Below, one piece after another: positions 33,018 through 47,305 of a DNA stretch of 64,000 nt. The notes under the pieces were generated by a model. The model made no database searches. It saw only the letters and a list, made by a program, of their open reading frames with translations, and had not been told where the DNA came from. Position numbers and translations under genes: made by a program. Source of the DNA: Fredericiella sp963839515 (GTDB lineage: Bacteria; Chloroflexota; Anaerolineae; Caldilineales; Caldilineaceae); contig CAWIVN010000023.1 in assembly GCA_963839515.1 (NCBI GenBank), forward strand, positions 744,001 to 808,000, given 5' to 3'. Numbering within the stretch: position 1 is the stretch's first letter; every line of letters starts with the position of its first letter.

Positions 33018-33758
33018 CTACGGGATGGGCGTAAAATGCCAAAAGGGCGGCAAGACCAGTTCCAAGAGAATGCCGAGCACAAACATACCGCCAAACAGCA
33101 ACAAGGGCAAGCGCCGGCTGCGGCCTAATTCGCGCAGCCCTGCCGTCAGTTTGCCCGATGCCAGCGGCTCAGCCAGCAGCACCAGCAGGCCGCCTCCGCC
33201 GATCACCTGCAGAATGCTCCACAGCGGCAGCGCCACGAGGACCCCTAGCGGGTTGGGCAGCGTCAGCGCCAGTGAGGCGGCGCCAAACGCCGCCAGGTTG
33301 GCCATCTTCATCAAGAACCATGCGCCTACCAGGCCGGCCGTCAACAGGCTGCCAAGCACGATCCCAGCAGCTTCGGCGATGCTCGCCAGCGGCTGCGTGG
33401 CGAATGAGGCAGGCAAGGGACTGGATTGGGCATTGTTGGCGTAGTACCATTCGGCAAATGCTGCCCGGTAGAGGAAACCATCTTCAAATGCCCGTTCGGC
33501 GCGCACGGCGTCGAACGCCGTCAGGGCAAACACGGCTGCCATGCTTAGTCCCAGCCACAAGAATACCACGGCGAGTGCACTGCGGAGATCGCGTTGACGC
33601 AGCGGCACCAACAGGAACAGCGTCAATGCCAGGGCTTGGACGAGGGGCAAAAAGCGGAATTGGCCCATTGCTAGCGGCAACCCGGCCGTCAGCAGCGCAA
33701 AAAAGCCTGCTGTGGCAAAGAAGATAGGGTCCCGGCTGAGGGTGTAGTCCTTCTGCAT
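33018..33758 (-). CDS. Uncharacterised polytopic membrane protein
   Basis: The 246-residue protein has about six to seven hydrophobic segments: ATAGFFALLTAGLPLAMG, LPLVQALALTLFLLVP, ALAVVFLWLGLSMAAVFAL, GIVLGSLLTAGLVGAWFLM, GVLVALPLWSILQVIGGGG and PLLLFGGMFVLGILLELVL. It also has a soluble external loop around FLYRAAFAEWYYANNAQSS. I do not recognise a family. It directly precedes smc in the same direction, which may only reflect genome packing. A start at ATG 33758 gives a short charged N-terminus, MQKDYTLSRDP. Confidence 0.6.
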   Translation of the reverse strand: MQKDYTLSRDPIFFATAGFFALLTAGLPLAMGQFRFLPLVQALALTLFLLVPLRQRDLRSALAVVFLWLGLSMAAVFALTAFDAVRAERAFEDGFLYRAAFAEWYYANNAQSSPLPASFATQPLASIAEAAGIVLGSLLTAGLVGAWFLMKMANLAAFGAASLALTLPNPLGVLVALPLWSILQVIGGGGLLVLLAEPLASGKLTAGLRELGRSRRLPLLLFGGMFVLGILLELVLPPFWHFTPIP

Positions 33759-33836
33759 GTACGCTGCTTGCTCCCGTCGGTGTTGCTTGGCCTCAAATTA
33801 CGACTGTCACGCCAGCGACGTGACCTACTTGGTTCC

Positions 33837-33872
33837 AAAAAAGCGGGGTGGCTGAGAATTCAGCCACCCCGC
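33837..33872 (-). terminator. Intrinsic terminator of the cytochrome operon
   Basis: A 13-base stem, GCGGGGTGGCTGA / TCAGCCACCCCGC, with a four-base loop is followed on the minus strand by six T (33842-33837). It lies 44 bases past the cytochrome c stop, in the right direction to end the Rieske-cytochrome b-cytochrome c transcript. Confidence 0.9.
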
Positions 33873-33916
33873 CCTTCGTCCTTGCGGCTCCGCACTGCAT
33901 GTGCGGACTCAACCTC

Positions 33917-34807
33917 TTACTGCTGGCGGTTCGGGTCCAAGATCCATTGCACCAGGCTGTCGATCTCCTCCGGCGACATGCGCTCGGCGAAGTTGGCAGG
34001 CATCACAGGATTGTAACCGGCCACCACGTGAGCGGTGGGGTTCACAATGCTGTTGTGCACATAGGTGGCTGCATCTTCACCCGGGACCCGCGTGCCGGCC
34101 GTCTCATACAGGTTGGCCATGTTCGGGGCAACCGGGCCCTTCTCCGTATCGGTCTGCGGCAGGTTGATGTTGTGGCAGCCCGAGCAGGCCATGTCCACGT
34201 TGAACAGCTGCTGCGGCGTCCGCGGTCCGGTTGCTTCGGCAGGTGCCGCCGTTTCGACGGCCTGGCCGGTGTAGATGTCGGTCATCGGCGCATTCTGGAA
34301 CGGCTGCCACGGGTCGGTTTCAGCCGTCTGCGTCTTGGCGTCCGCTTCCCAGTTGAGTACGAAGTCTGTTACGTCTTCTACCTGGTCGTCGCGCAGCGGG
34401 CCGCCGTAGCGGCTCGACCACGTAGGCATCATCTGGGCCCACTGCGACTGCTTGTTATTGGGGCGGCCTGCAGCCACCGTTAGCTTGACATAATCATGCA
34501 GTGAGCCGGTGAATCCCAGGTCGGTGAGGCGCCCTTCGAAGAAGTAGCGCGAGTGCAGGGCCGGGGCCACGCCGGGCAGGCCTTTGCCGTCCGGTCCGTG
34601 ACAGGACGAGCAGTTGTTGGCAAAGATGGCGGCCCCGTTCTGGATCGATCGGCCTCCCCAGTTGAGGGTCTGCGCCTCCATGCGCGGGGTTTCGATCACC
34701 AGCTGGAACAGCAGCAGGCCCATCATCCCCAGCACTCCCAGCAGCGCCCAGAGCAGCTTGGCCAGCGGCGAGCGCACGTACAGGAAGCGATACCACGGTC
34801 GTTTCAT
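33917..34807 (-). CDS. Membrane-anchored di-haem cytochrome c of the bc complex
   Basis: The 296-residue protein has one N-terminal membrane anchor (LLWALLGVLGMMGLLLFQLV) and two class I cytochrome c domains. Haem sites are C66-S-S-C69-H70 and C208-S-G-C211-H212, and candidate sixth-ligand Met residues lie in AQMMPTW and YNPVMPANF. It should accept electrons from the Rieske protein outside the membrane and pass them to a terminal oxidase or soluble carrier. It is the last gene of the Rieske-cytochrome b-cytochrome c operon and is followed by an intrinsic terminator. Confidence 0.88.
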   Translation of the reverse strand: MKRPWYRFLYVRSPLAKLLWALLGVLGMMGLLLFQLVIETPRMEAQTLNWGGRSIQNGAAIFANNCSSCHGPDGKGLPGVAPALHSRYFFEGRLTDLGFTGSLHDYVKLTVAAGRPNNKQSQWAQMMPTWSSRYGGPLRDDQVEDVTDFVLNWEADAKTQTAETDPWQPFQNAPMTDIYTGQAVETAAPAEATGPRTPQQLFNVDMACSGCHNINLPQTDTEKGPVAPNMANLYETAGTRVPGEDAATYVHNSIVNPTAHVVAGYNPVMPANFAERMSPEEIDSLVQWILDPNRQQ

Positions 34808-34833
34808 AATCCGTTGCGTCCTTTATTTGCTTC

Positions 34834-36459
<1,626 letters not shown>

Positions 36460-36516
36460 GAGACTCCTTCTCCTCAAATCAGCGGGTCAGACAAGCCGAA
36501 TGACTGATGGCGGTCA

Positions 36517-37458
36517 TTATGCAGGTACAGCGCGGTCCGGCGACTCGGCGGATGGCGCGCCCAGCGTCTTCTTGCCGGTGTCGACGACGACAATGCCGTT
36601 CTCTTCCGTTAGCAGGAACGTGTCCAGCGAACGCGGCGCAGGTCCTTCGATATAGAAGCCTTCGCGGCTGAACTTCGAGCCGTGACACGGGCATTCAAAG
36701 CGGTTATTGGACTGCGCCCACTTGTAGAGGCAACCCAGGTGCGTGCACACCATGTACAGCGCCTTGGGGCCCTCATCCGTGGTGTTGACCAGCCAGAATT
36801 TGCCGGCCACTTCAGGCAGGGGCGGTGCATCGGTCGGCGGCAGTGAGCTCACGGGACCAACGAAGAACTTACCGCCGAATTCGCCGGCCTTGAAGCGCGG
36901 GTACATAAACTGGAACATGCCGGCGCCGACTTCAAGCAGGAGCAAACCCAAGGCGGCGCCCCACGCATAGGTGAGGAACTCGCGGCGATTCATCGCCTTC
37001 TTGGCCTTTTGCTCAGGCGTCTCTTCGGCAAACTCCGGCGGAGGCGCAACCAACACGGGCGCAGCCGCCACGGCCGTGCCGCCGTTGGATTTGACGCCAT
37101 TGCCGGCAGCATAATCGGCCTGGTGAATCGCCTCGTTAACGGCTTTGGCTTCCACGGCCGCCGGGACGACCGGGGCAGGATGCTGGCTGCCGGCATTGTG
37201 CGTCGACTGCTCGATCACCGCAGGTGATGCTTCTGAAGGCACGGCCCGCGCCTCCTTGGCCGTGGCTGCAGCCGCTACAATCGCCGCTTCGCCGCTGGAA
37301 ACCGTGGTCTTGACCGGAGGCTCGGCAGCTGCTTTCGGCTTCTCAGCCTCGCCACTCGCCGCCTTGCTCTTAGCCGCGGCCGCCTGCATCTTCGCCTTCA
37401 TTTCGGCGATGCGCTTCTCTTTTTCTTCTGGGCTCAGATCGGCTAATTTATCCGCCAT
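36517..37458 (-). CDS. Rieske iron-sulfur protein of the bc complex
   Basis: The 313-residue protein has the [2Fe-2S] motifs CTHLGCLYKW and CPCHGSKF, with the cluster ligands C/H in each and the disulfide Cys. One membrane anchor, LTYAWGAALGLLLLEVGAGM, lies near residue 170 after a double-Arg-like NRREFLTYAW, so Tat export is plausible. The first 150 or so residues are an unusually long charged and Ala/Pro/Val-rich extension (EEKEKRIAEMKAKMQAAAAK) on the cytoplasmic side, longer than in most Rieske proteins. ATG 37458 has AAGGAGA upstream. It is the first gene of the three-gene operon and a consensus promoter lies about 225 bases upstream. Confidence 0.9.
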   Translation of the reverse strand: MADKLADLSPEEKEKRIAEMKAKMQAAAAKSKAASGEAEKPKAAAEPPVKTTVSSGEAAIVAAAATAKEARAVPSEASPAVIEQSTHNAGSQHPAPVVPAAVEAKAVNEAIHQADYAAGNGVKSNGGTAVAAAPVLVAPPPEFAEETPEQKAKKAMNRREFLTYAWGAALGLLLLEVGAGMFQFMYPRFKAGEFGGKFFVGPVSSLPPTDAPPLPEVAGKFWLVNTTDEGPKALYMVCTHLGCLYKWAQSNNRFECPCHGSKFSREGFYIEGPAPRSLDTFLLTEENGIVVVDTGKKTLGAPSAESPDRAVPA

Positions 37459-37681
37459 GTGGATCTGGTCTCCTTCTCGCTCCACCTGCTGTACCGGGGC
37501 GGCGCGCTCGCCAGTGCATACCCTAAAGCGAAACATTGCTTTTTGGCTCATCCAGAGTGGCTCAAAGCTTACTCGGGGTGCGCCTGGGTCGGCCTGTAAT
37601 CGCCGTCTACCAATCGCAGCGTATCCAATCTGCTAATATGAGGAAAATGTGCCGACTGCCTGGCAGCACAACACCGGCCCC

Positions 37682-37710
37682 ACTTTAGCACACGCACATG
37701 CGCTTGTCAA
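37682..37710 (-). promoter_or_regulatory. Promoter of the Rieske-cytochrome operon
   Basis: On the minus strand, TTGACA (37705-37710) and TAAAGT (37682-37687) are exactly 17 bases apart. Transcription would start near 37675 and give a leader of about 215 bases. The 37459-38010 gap otherwise holds only palindrome g and AT-rich sequence around 37720-37800; I see no gene in it. Confidence 0.75.
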
Positions 37711-37904
37711 AATTATCACAAATTTCAGGGCTATTCCAGCACAGCACACCCGTTCGTTTGTGTATAATATCACAAGTGTAAAAGCTTATGCAAATCTTAT
37801 GCGTTACGGTTGAGATCTGTGATTCAAGCAGCGCAAATGGCAGCAAAATGGTGGATCGTGCCCAGGATATGCCTGGGGTATGTGGGAGGCTTGTGTCAAT
37901 TAGA

Positions 37905-37957
37905 CCCCGTCCCGGCTATCCAGAGAACCTTAGGTTCTCTGGATAGCCGGGACGGGG
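37905..37957. repeat. Intergenic palindrome g
   Basis: Two exact 26-base arms, CCCCGTCCCGGCTATCCAGA continuing GAACCT and the complement, flank a single T. It lies 53 bases past the stop of the sialidase-like gene (minus strand). The outer CCCCGTCCCGG differs from the TGTCCCCGGG family but the design, a near-loopless long stem at a 3' end, is the same. Confidence 0.9.
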
Positions 37958-38010
37958 GTGGAGCGCGTGACGCAGCTACCATGCTGCGTTTGCGATTGGG
38001 AAGCGAATCC

Positions 38011-39600
38011 CTAGCGGCGAGTGAACGGAGCCTGTGAGGCGGCATGGTCAGAGGCCGCGCCTGGGACCGGCTGATCGGCCCCGGCCGTCGAGACTGCGGC
38101 GCCGGAGAACAAGCCGGTTGACGGCGCGAACATGAACTGGCTGAAGGTCGTTCCGCTGGGTGCCGCGGCGAGGGTAAAGACTGGGAGCGCCGTACGACCA
38201 TTGCTGCCATTCGCATAAGACGTCGAGATGTAGTCGCCTACCATGCGGCCTTGCGTCGTGTTGGGCAGCCAGCTCAGCGTCATCGGCCCCACAAGCTGGG
38301 TCGGCGCACTCCAGGCTCCGCCGCCGTTGACAGACGAGACGTAGCCGACGTAGAGCCGGCAGGTGGAGGCGCTGCAGCTGGCCGTCGGGTAGTAATAGTA
38401 GGCCAGGGCCAGCTTGGCGCTGGCGCCCGAGGTGGCGTTGTCCACGGCCAGGCCAGGGATAAAGTGGTCCACACCACTGTTGGTGCCGTCGATCGGGATG
38501 CGCACCACCGAGGACCAGGTCGTGCCGTTCGTCGAGGTGGTCATCACGAGGTCGTTCGCCTTGCAGCCCTTGCGGAAACGGCAGTCCTGCCAGACGACAT
38601 AGACCTTGCCACTGGCGTCGATTTCAGCTGAGGGCAGCGGGCCGGTGCGCAGGCTGCCGGCCACGGTGTGGCTCGAAATGTTCGTAATCGTGGTGGTCGA
38701 ACTCCAGGTTGCGCCGCCGTCAGTCGAACGGAACGCCAGCAGTGATGTCTCATTGGCGTTATCGATGGGCACAATCACGGTGCCGTTGGGCTGAACTACC
38801 GGCTGGCCGCCGATGCCCGTGGCGTTGTTAGCCGTCTTCTTGCGCGGGCCCCAGGTAAGGCCGCCGTCGTTGGATGTGCTCATGTAAATGCGGTTGCCGT
38901 CGCCGTTGTCATCCCATTCCGTGTAGCAATTGCCGTAGAAGGAACTGGTCGCGCTGTTGTCACACACGATCCAGTTCTTGTCGGGATTGCCGAGCGCACC
39001 TTCGGGGATGGCCACGGGGTTGCCCCATGTCAGGCCACCGTCGGTCGAGCGGCTCGTGATGACGCCAGCGCCGCGGACGCCGCCTGACTCGAGCAGGGGC
39101 AGCGTGGAAATCATCCAGACATTGTGCCTGGCGTCGTAGGCGACTACGGGGTCGCTGACGCGGTCGTAGGGGTTGGCCGGATTTTGGTGCTTGGTGATGC
39201 CGGGAAGACAGCCGTTTGTCCACGACGCACCACCGTTAGTCGAGGTCGACCAACAGATGTTGGACCCGCCGCCATCGTTGAAGCGGCCTGTCTGGGCAGC
39301 AGCGACGATGGTCGAACCATAGGCGAACGTGTCCGGCTCAACTTGCGTGAGGTGTTGGCTGGTCGCGTTTGTGTAAGGGTCGGCGCCAATCTGAGTTACC
39401 GCGACATTGGCAGCTGTGATCGGGGCGGGTTCCACCTGATCGGTAGTCGTGGTTTGTGCGTCGCCACCACTCAAAGCCGGCATGAACAGGTGGTTGGTGC
39501 CGGCGGGCAAGGCCGGCTGGTCCTGGGCGAAGGCGGCGGCTGGAAAGATGATGGCAAGGCAAGTAGCGAGAATGAGCACGGTATGCGACAGGTTGCGCAT
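38011..39600 (-). CDS. Secreted sialidase-like protein with Asp-box (BNR) repeats
   Basis: The 529-residue protein starts with a clear signal peptide, LILATCLAIIFPAAAFAQ, and has no membrane anchor or lipobox. Its mature part has at least four Asp boxes of the form S-x-D/N-G-G-x-T/S-W (STNGGASW, STDGGLTW, SNDGGLTW, STDGGATW) spaced along a probable six-bladed beta-propeller. Sialidases use an Arg triad and a Tyr/Glu pair, which I cannot place here, so this may be a non-catalytic or differently active propeller. ATG 39600 with GGGGGAC upstream is the start. It has its own promoter and a palindrome downstream. Confidence 0.75.
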   Translation of the reverse strand: MRNLSHTVLILATCLAIIFPAAAFAQDQPALPAGTNHLFMPALSGGDAQTTTTDQVEPAPITAANVAVTQIGADPYTNATSQHLTQVEPDTFAYGSTIVAAAQTGRFNDGGGSNICWSTSTNGGASWTNGCLPGITKHQNPANPYDRVSDPVVAYDARHNVWMISTLPLLESGGVRGAGVITSRSTDGGLTWGNPVAIPEGALGNPDKNWIVCDNSATSSFYGNCYTEWDDNGDGNRIYMSTSNDGGLTWGPRKKTANNATGIGGQPVVQPNGTVIVPIDNANETSLLAFRSTDGGATWSSTTTITNISSHTVAGSLRTGPLPSAEIDASGKVYVVWQDCRFRKGCKANDLVMTTSTNGTTWSSVVRIPIDGTNSGVDHFIPGLAVDNATSGASAKLALAYYYYPTASCSASTCRLYVGYVSSVNGGGAWSAPTQLVGPMTLSWLPNTTQGRMVGDYISTSYANGSNGRTALPVFTLAAAPSGTTFSQFMFAPSTGLFSGAAVSTAGADQPVPGAASDHAASQAPFTRR

Positions 39601-39840
39601 CGAAAGTCCCCCATGAAACTGACTCAACAACAGATGAGAAGCGATTAGAAAAGGAACGAAATGAGCCACCGGAAAATCAATTGAAAGCTTCGCGACCGCG
39701 GGCACGCGAAAATGCCCGTGCAGTTCACCTCCTTCAGCGCGTCAAAGCGGCGTCTTAAACAAGGGCGCTCAATACCTCGATTGTCGGTGGACGGGGGCGT
39801 GGGGCGCCCATAACAGCGAGAAGTTGTGGAACGAAATGAG

Positions 39841-39869
39841 ACAGTACGCCTATTGCCAGCAAAAGTCAA
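39841..39869 (-). promoter_or_regulatory. Promoter of the sialidase-like gene
   Basis: On the minus strand, TTGACT (39864-39869) and TACTGT (39841-39846) are 17 bases apart. The start point would be about 235 bases before the coding start. The gap 39601-39974 otherwise holds palindrome j and no supportable gene. Confidence 0.5.
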
Positions 39870-39929
39870 TATTGAGAAATATTTCACCAAGTGGGTGCAA
39901 GAAGGAGAAGTGCCGGGCAGGGTGGAAAG

Positions 39930-39966
39930 GTAGGGGCATGAGGCCCGCCGGGCCTCATGCCCCTAC
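39930..39966. repeat. Intergenic palindrome j 3' of valS
   Basis: Arms GTAGGGGCATGAGGCCC (39930-39946) and complement (39950-39966) flank loop GCC. It lies eight bases past the valS stop. The outer GTAGGGGCA / TGCCCCTAC end also borders the right arm of the inverted repeat at 59818-59884. Confidence 0.9.
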
Positions 39967-39974
39967 GCGATAGA

Positions 39975-42800
<2,826 letters not shown>

Positions 42801-42931
42801 GATGCACCTCTTGTGTTGAATCGTTTACGATCGCGTTGTATGTGCAACCGTGCCAGGCTCGCCCCGCCGTGTTGCGGGCCGGTGAATGGCTGGGGGGCGA
42901 GCGAGGCACGCGGAAGCTTGCGCAACTGGGC

Positions 42932-43197
42932 AAATAAAAAGCCTCTTCGTCTACAAGGACGAAGAGGCTTCGCGGTGCCACCTTGTTTACACGGTTGCTG
43001 CCTGGCTGGGCCAGGCGCGCGGCCGTGTCGCTCGACGCTGTAACGGGCTGATCCCGGAGAGGGCTAGTTGCTTCACCCTCCCGACCTTCCCGGCGACTTT
43101 CCCTGCTGCCCAGGCGGACGAGGCTTTCAGCCGCTGACCTCGTCTCTCTGGCGCCGGCGTGCAGGTACTCCTCCGGTGCACTGTCGTTGTATTATGG
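42932..43197 (-). promoter_or_regulatory. T-box riboswitch controlling valS
   Basis: On the minus strand the leader holds the T-box sequence AAGGTGGCACCGCG (42984-42971), which is followed at once by the terminator stem AAGCCTCTTCGTC / GACGAAGAGGCTT and TTTTTATTT (42970-42932). Near the 5' end is the stem I element AGAGAG with a GGCTGAAAGCC stem. Two GTC triplets, in GAAAGTCGCC and GAAGGTCGGG, are candidate specifiers for Val. Uncharged tRNA-Val would stabilise the antiterminator and allow valS transcription. Confidence 0.92.
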
Positions 43198-43203
43198 TAC
43201 AAG

Positions 43204-43231
43204 ATTATACAGGCCGGCGGGCAAATGTCAA
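43204..43231 (-). promoter_or_regulatory. Consensus promoter of the valS T-box leader
   Basis: On the minus strand, TTGACA (43226-43231) and TATAAT (43204-43209) match the consensus exactly, with 16-base spacing. Transcription would start near 43197, at the T-box 5' end. Confidence 0.9.
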
Positions 43232-43266
43232 GAAATTTGATTGGGAAGTAAGAGGGAGCACATGCC

Positions 43267-44460
43267 ATGATCCAGGTCGAGAAGACAGACGTCGATCTGC
43301 GCGGGCGCAGCCTGACAGGGCCGGGAAGCTACGCCGGCACGCGGTTTCTGGGGCAGGTGCGCGGTGACGGGGCACGTTTTTCAGAGAGCGCTGATTTTTC
43401 AAACTGCGTGTTCGAGCAGCCGGTGACGTTCCAAGGGGCGCGCTTTGAGGGGGGCGTCAACTTTACCAATGCGGTGTTTCGCGCGGGCGCCAACTTTTCG
43501 TTTTGCCGCTTTCTCCAGCGGGCGTATTTTTGGCGGGCGCGTTTTTATGCGCCGGCTGACTTTTCGCAGTCGCTCGTGTATGCGAGCGAAAATGCCGAGC
43601 CGGACTTTATTTTTCCAGGGGAGGCTAACTTTAGCTGGACGTGGTTTATGGACCAGGCGACGTTCCGGCGCATGCAGTTTCACGGACCAGCCTATTTCTG
43701 GCGCACGCTGTTCTCCGCGGGGGCCAACTTTGAGGAGTGCACGTTTAAGGCAGAGGCCAAGTTCTACGGCAAAGTGGGCGACGTGCAGATCGCCCGATCC
43801 GAGTTCTCGAACCCTGACCTATTGGATGACCTGTTGGCGCGGGGCTTTCTTGCGGCCGAAGAGGAGATGTTTCTGCAGTTCGGCGACCGGAAGCAGTATC
43901 TCCTCTTTCTATGCCAGAACGTGTCGTCGGAGCAGCAGTTGGTGGCGAAACTGCAGGCGCTGCAGCTCGCGCAGCTGACGCCGGCGGCTGTAGATGAGTT
44001 GACGGCGGCGTGGCGTAAGGGCGCGCGGCCGATGTTTGGCGATCCGGCGCGTGTCTCCTGGCGCGGGACGCGGTTTGAGAAGCCGGTCGAGGTGGAGTTT
44101 CTGGACGTAGGGATCGATATTGTCAAGCTGAGCCGTGGCGCTGTGGGCGGGCCTGGTGGTGCGGGTCCAGGCGACGTCGTGCTGGCTCCCGACGAAGCCA
44201 AGCAGCTGCACGACGCGCTGCTGGACGCGTTTGATCGCAGCGCGCTGGAGCGGGTGGTCTACTTTGGCATGCAGGTGCGGCTGGAGAAGATCGCGCCGCC
44301 CGGCAACCTGGCGGACGAGGTGTTTGACCTGGTGCTGTGGGCGAACGACAACAACAAGGTGGCGGCGCTGCTGCGGGCGGCGCTCCAGGAGAATGCAGCC
44401 AACGTGGCGCTGCGCCGGTTTGGGGAGTATGCGCAGGCCAAGTGGCCGGGGGCAATCTGA
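43267..44460 (+). CDS. Pentapeptide-repeat protein with a C-terminal EAD1-like domain
   Basis: The 397-residue protein has three parts. Residues 20-165 are pentapeptide-type repeats with Phe at the centre (ARFSESADFSNCVFEQPVTF, ANFSFCRFLQRAYFWRARF), which should form a right-handed four-sided beta-helix. Residues 165-300 are a mixed region with more repeat-like strands (RVSWRGTRFEKPVEVEFLDV) and a Gly-rich linker. Residues 306-395 (LAPDEAKQLHDALLDAFD and on to LLRAALQENAANVALRRF) match the helical pattern of Effector-Associated Domain 1, a small adaptor found in prokaryotic conflict systems. There is no signal peptide. It is divergent from valS. No partner with a matching EAD is seen in this window. 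Ribosome site GGGAG lies eight bases before the ATG. Confidence 0.75.
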   Translation: MIQVEKTDVDLRGRSLTGPGSYAGTRFLGQVRGDGARFSESADFSNCVFEQPVTFQGARFEGGVNFTNAVFRAGANFSFCRFLQRAYFWRARFYAPADFSQSLVYASENAEPDFIFPGEANFSWTWFMDQATFRRMQFHGPAYFWRTLFSAGANFEECTFKAEAKFYGKVGDVQIARSEFSNPDLLDDLLARGFLAAEEEMFLQFGDRKQYLLFLCQNVSSEQQLVAKLQALQLAQLTPAAVDELTAAWRKGARPMFGDPARVSWRGTRFEKPVEVEFLDVGIDIVKLSRGAVGGPGGAGPGDVVLAPDEAKQLHDALLDAFDRSALERVVYFGMQVRLEKIAPPGNLADEVFDLVLWANDNNKVAALLRAALQENAANVALRRFGEYAQAKWPGAI

Positions 44461-44543
44461 ACCTTCGTGTGGGAACAGGTGCATCAGGTTCGCACGCCGC
44501 GTGCGAACTGGGCAGCAAACACAATTCTTGCACGAAAATCCTA

Positions 44544-44572
44544 TTGACATCTAAATCGATTTAGCCTATTGT
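44544..44572 (+). promoter_or_regulatory. Promoter and LacI-type operator of the lacI-like gene
   Basis: TTGACA (44544-44549) and TATTGT (44567-44572) have 17-base spacing. The spacer holds the perfect 14-base palindrome CTAAATCGATTTAG (44551-44564), with the central CG typical of LacI-family operators. A repressor bound there would block RNA polymerase, so the downstream regulator gene is probably autoregulated. Confidence 0.75.
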
Positions 44573-44644
44573 GTAAGATAATCTCTGCTCCCGATCTCGT
44601 GTGTGTTTCATATCGTATACGCTGCAACCAGCGCAAGGGCCGGC

Positions 44645-45670
44645 ATGCCGACTACCCTGAAGGACGTTGCCAAGCGCGTCGGAAAGTCTGTGCCTACGGT
44701 CTCGCGAGCCCTGGGCGGTTTCCCGGACATCAGCCCCGAGACACGGGCAGAGGTTCAGCGCGTCGCCCAGGAAATGGGCTACGAACCGAACGCAACGGCC
44801 ACCAACCTGAAGAAGCAGCGCACAAACAACATCACGTTGGTGATGCCCAACGAAACTCGGCTGCGTCTCTCGGACCCGTTTTTCAGCGAGTTCGTCAACG
44901 GCGTGGTCGACCAGGCAGCACAGCATGGCTTTGACCTGACGATTGCGAGCAATGCCAGCGACGACGAGAGTGCCACTTACGTCCGCTATATTCGCAGCCG
45001 CCGTACAGATGGTTTCGTTGTCATGCGCGTCAAGCACCAGGACGCGCGCATCGACTTGCTGCGCACCCAAGAGGTACCTTTCGTGGCCTTTGGCCGTACG
45101 GATGGCGACGACGACTATCCCTGGGTGGATGACGATGGCGCCCACGGCATCGGGCAGGCGGTCGAACATCTTGTGGCACTGGGGCACACTCGCCTGGCGT
45201 TTATTGCCGAGCCACTTCAACTCACAAAAGCACAGCATCGCCTCAGTGGTTTTCGCACGGCGCTGACAGTTCACAATCTCTCGGACGAGCCGGCGTTAAT
45301 CGGCGAAGCCAACTTTCGCCAAACCTCCGGCCGGCAAGCCGCCAAGTATCTACTTGACCTGCCGGAGCCACCTACCGCCATTGTCGCCAGTAATGACCTG
45401 TTGGCATTGGGCGCAATGAGCGAGGTGCAATCGCGGGGGCTGGCGGTGGGGCATGATGTGAGCATCACCGGCTTCGACGACATCATGCCCGCGGAATACG
45501 CTAATCCGCCGCTTACGACCCTCCATCAATCTGCCCAGGAGATGGGAATGGCGGTGGCAGACATGCTGGTCAAAGTGATCGGCAAGCAAGCGCTGCCGGA
45601 GAAGCATATCTTACGGCGTCCGGTGTTGATCGTACGCCAGTCCACTGGACCGCGGCGGTCAAGCAGCTAA
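44645..45670 (+). CDS. LacI-family transcriptional regulator
   Basis: The 341-residue protein begins with the helix-turn-helix TLKDVAKRVGKSVPTVSRAL and hinge helix NPNATATNLKKQ-like segment (YEPNATATNLKKQ). A two-lobed sugar-binding domain follows, containing GFVVMRVKHQDARIDLL, the GHTRLAFI strand and SITGFDDIMPAEYANPPL. It should bind the palindrome at 44551-44564 and respond to a sugar. ATG 44645 is chosen because it starts right at the DNA-binding domain. It heads a cluster with an ABC importer and a sugar phosphorylase, as ycjW does for the ycj cluster. Confidence 0.93.
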   Translation: MPTTLKDVAKRVGKSVPTVSRALGGFPDISPETRAEVQRVAQEMGYEPNATATNLKKQRTNNITLVMPNETRLRLSDPFFSEFVNGVVDQAAQHGFDLTIASNASDDESATYVRYIRSRRTDGFVVMRVKHQDARIDLLRTQEVPFVAFGRTDGDDDYPWVDDDGAHGIGQAVEHLVALGHTRLAFIAEPLQLTKAQHRLSGFRTALTVHNLSDEPALIGEANFRQTSGRQAAKYLLDLPEPPTAIVASNDLLALGAMSEVQSRGLAVGHDVSITGFDDIMPAEYANPPLTTLHQSAQEMGMAVADMLVKVIGKQALPEKHILRRPVLIVRQSTGPRRSSS

Positions 45671-45751
45671 GTAGAACCGGCCTGCGGGCCTTTCTAGCGT
45701 AGTACGCCATCCATGTTGGTTCTGTGAAAACCATCTGACAAGGAGAACCGT

Positions 45752-47185
<1,434 letters not shown>

Positions 47186-47206
47186 TTTCCTGAAAGGGGC
47201 GGGACG

Positions 47207-47271
47207 GGCACAAGGTCCGGCGGAACAGCGATTGCGGCGAAGGCGAGTTTCATGCCGCCGGACCTTGTGCC
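47207..47271. repeat. Inverted repeat h between binding-protein and permease genes
   Basis: Arms GGCACAAGGTCCGGCGG (47207-47223) and complement (47255-47271) enclose 31 bases. It lies 21 bases past the binding-protein stop and 34 bases before the permease start. The same arms occur at 59818-59884 in an equivalent position of another ABC operon. Confidence 0.9.
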
Positions 47272-47305
47272 TTCACGGAACATCTGCATTCCTGGAGCGA
47301 GCCAC

